DNA from: Methanobacteriaceae archaeon
GTDB taxonomy: Archaea; Methanobacteriota; Methanobacteria; Methanobacteriales; Methanobacteriaceae
Assembly (NCBI GenBank): GCA_030693105.1
Contig: JAUYBK010000091.1
Coordinates: forward strand, 1-5,135
DNA length: 5,135 nt
Direction of reading: 5' to 3'
The notes beneath the pieces are model-generated. The model was not told the origin of the DNA. It ran no database searches and saw only the letters and a program-made list of their open reading frames with translations. Positions 4,774 to 5,135 of the stretch are shown piece after piece. The position numbers and the translations under genes are program-made. Position 1 is the first letter of the stretch. Each line of letters opens with the position of its first letter.

Positions 4774-5135
4774 CGAAACAAAAAGTGAAGAATTAGTAGG
4801 GGAAAATGAGCAACAAGAAGGGACTGTTTCCAATGAAGAAATTGCTCAGATGGAAGCAGACGCAGTTGAAGCTCAGAAAGATTTAAATAGGCGGAATTTA
4901 GAAAAGGTCAAGGAAATTGTTGCGACTAAGCAAAAACTTTTTGACCGAAAACAAAGACTTTTTGAGATAAAGATCCCGATCGATGAAGAAGAAGACGGGA
5001 CAACGGTAATGATGAAATTTAAAGCTAGAAGGCTTACTCACTCTGAAAGGTCTAAAATGGAAGCTATAAAGCCTCCGGATGGATATTCCGATATCTCTGC
5101 TGAAGATTTTGTTAAGATGAAAAACCAAGGCTATG
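4757..5135 (+). CDS. Partial gene in tail-assembly-chaperone position (3' end outside window)
   Basis: An open frame runs from ATG 4757 to the end of the window without a stop: 126 codons plus one base. Residues 1-25 are acidic and low in structure. Residues about 26-70 form a charged, probably coiled-coil helix (for example QKDLNRRNLEKVKEIVATKQ, 40-59). Residues 70-105 look like a strand pair, EIKIPIDEEEDGTTVMMKFKARRLTHSER, and then a helix start. The 'IkIpi....g....f+aRrLth.Er.km' pattern and the place after the tube gene fit the tail assembly chaperone (XkdN or gpG type), which binds the tape measure during tail building. In many phages this gene is followed by an overlapping frame reached by ribosomal frameshifting, and such a site would be beyond this window. 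The gene is certain, the function moderate. Its first bases resemble those of the tube gene. Confidence 0.55.
   Translation, partial: MPGVFDETKSEELVGENEQQEGTVSNEEIAQMEADAVEAQKDLNRRNLEKVKEIVATKQKLFDRKQRLFEIKIPIDEEEDGTTVMMKFKARRLTHSERSKMEAIKPPDGYSDISAEDFVKMKNQGY

Noticed and set aside
5119..5125. GAAAAAC near the window end as a -1 slippery site for the chaperone.
   Set aside because: It is in the right phase, but the first base is G, so the first-codon tRNA would not re-pair well (AAA to GAA). The downstream sequence is not available.
4898..5128. Minus-strand open frame near the window end.
   Set aside because: It lies opposite the open frame that begins at 4757, which has a strong ribosome site and continues off the window.
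1..5135. CRISPR array, tRNA, rRNA, insertion sequence, integrase or attachment site.
   Set aside because: I looked for spaced repeats, cloverleaf-like sequences, terminal inverted repeats and recombinase motifs and saw none. The window is filled by the nine structural-region genes.

Overview
The window is a piece of the late structural (morphogenesis) region of a contractile-tailed phage or prophage (myovirus-type) of a low-GC Gram-positive host. It is AT-rich. All nine genes lie on the + strand, are packed end to end or overlap, and most have strong GGAGG-type Shine-Dalgarno sites with A/T-rich codon choice. This points to Bacillota (Bacilli or Clostridia), but the sequence alone does not fix the genus. 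No integrase, attachment site or host gene is visible, so a virion genome and an integrated prophage cannot be told apart.

Layout, left to right: (1) 37-381, an unrecognised small protein with a basic helix, sitting where a gene following the major capsid gene would be expected; (2) 383-796, a probable head-tail adaptor (gp6/gp15-like connector); (3) 774-1169, a probable head-closure/stopper protein; (4) 1171-1650, an HK97 gp10-like neck protein with an unusual hydrophobic C-terminus; (5) 1660-2508, a large acidic protein in the tail-terminator position; (6) 2501-2698, a 65-residue unknown; (7) 2711-4327, the tail sheath; (8) 4338-4721, the tail tube; (9) 4757 to the window end, a partial gene in the tail-assembly-chaperone position. 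There is no gene-free stretch over 300 bases; the only gaps of note are 1-36 and 4722-4756.

Together genes 2-5 would build the neck that closes the filled capsid and accepts the tail. Genes 7 and 8 form the contractile sheath and inner tube. Gene 9 would help load tube subunits on the tape measure, whose gene should lie just beyond the window.

I do not see a new defence, mobile or RNA system. The points that most deserve a second look are the membrane-helix-like C-terminus of the gp10-like protein, the A8 run plus hairpin immediately before that segment, and a hairpin plus T-rich tract between the tube and chaperone genes that could act as an attenuator. A smaller one is a shared translation start sequence between those same two genes.
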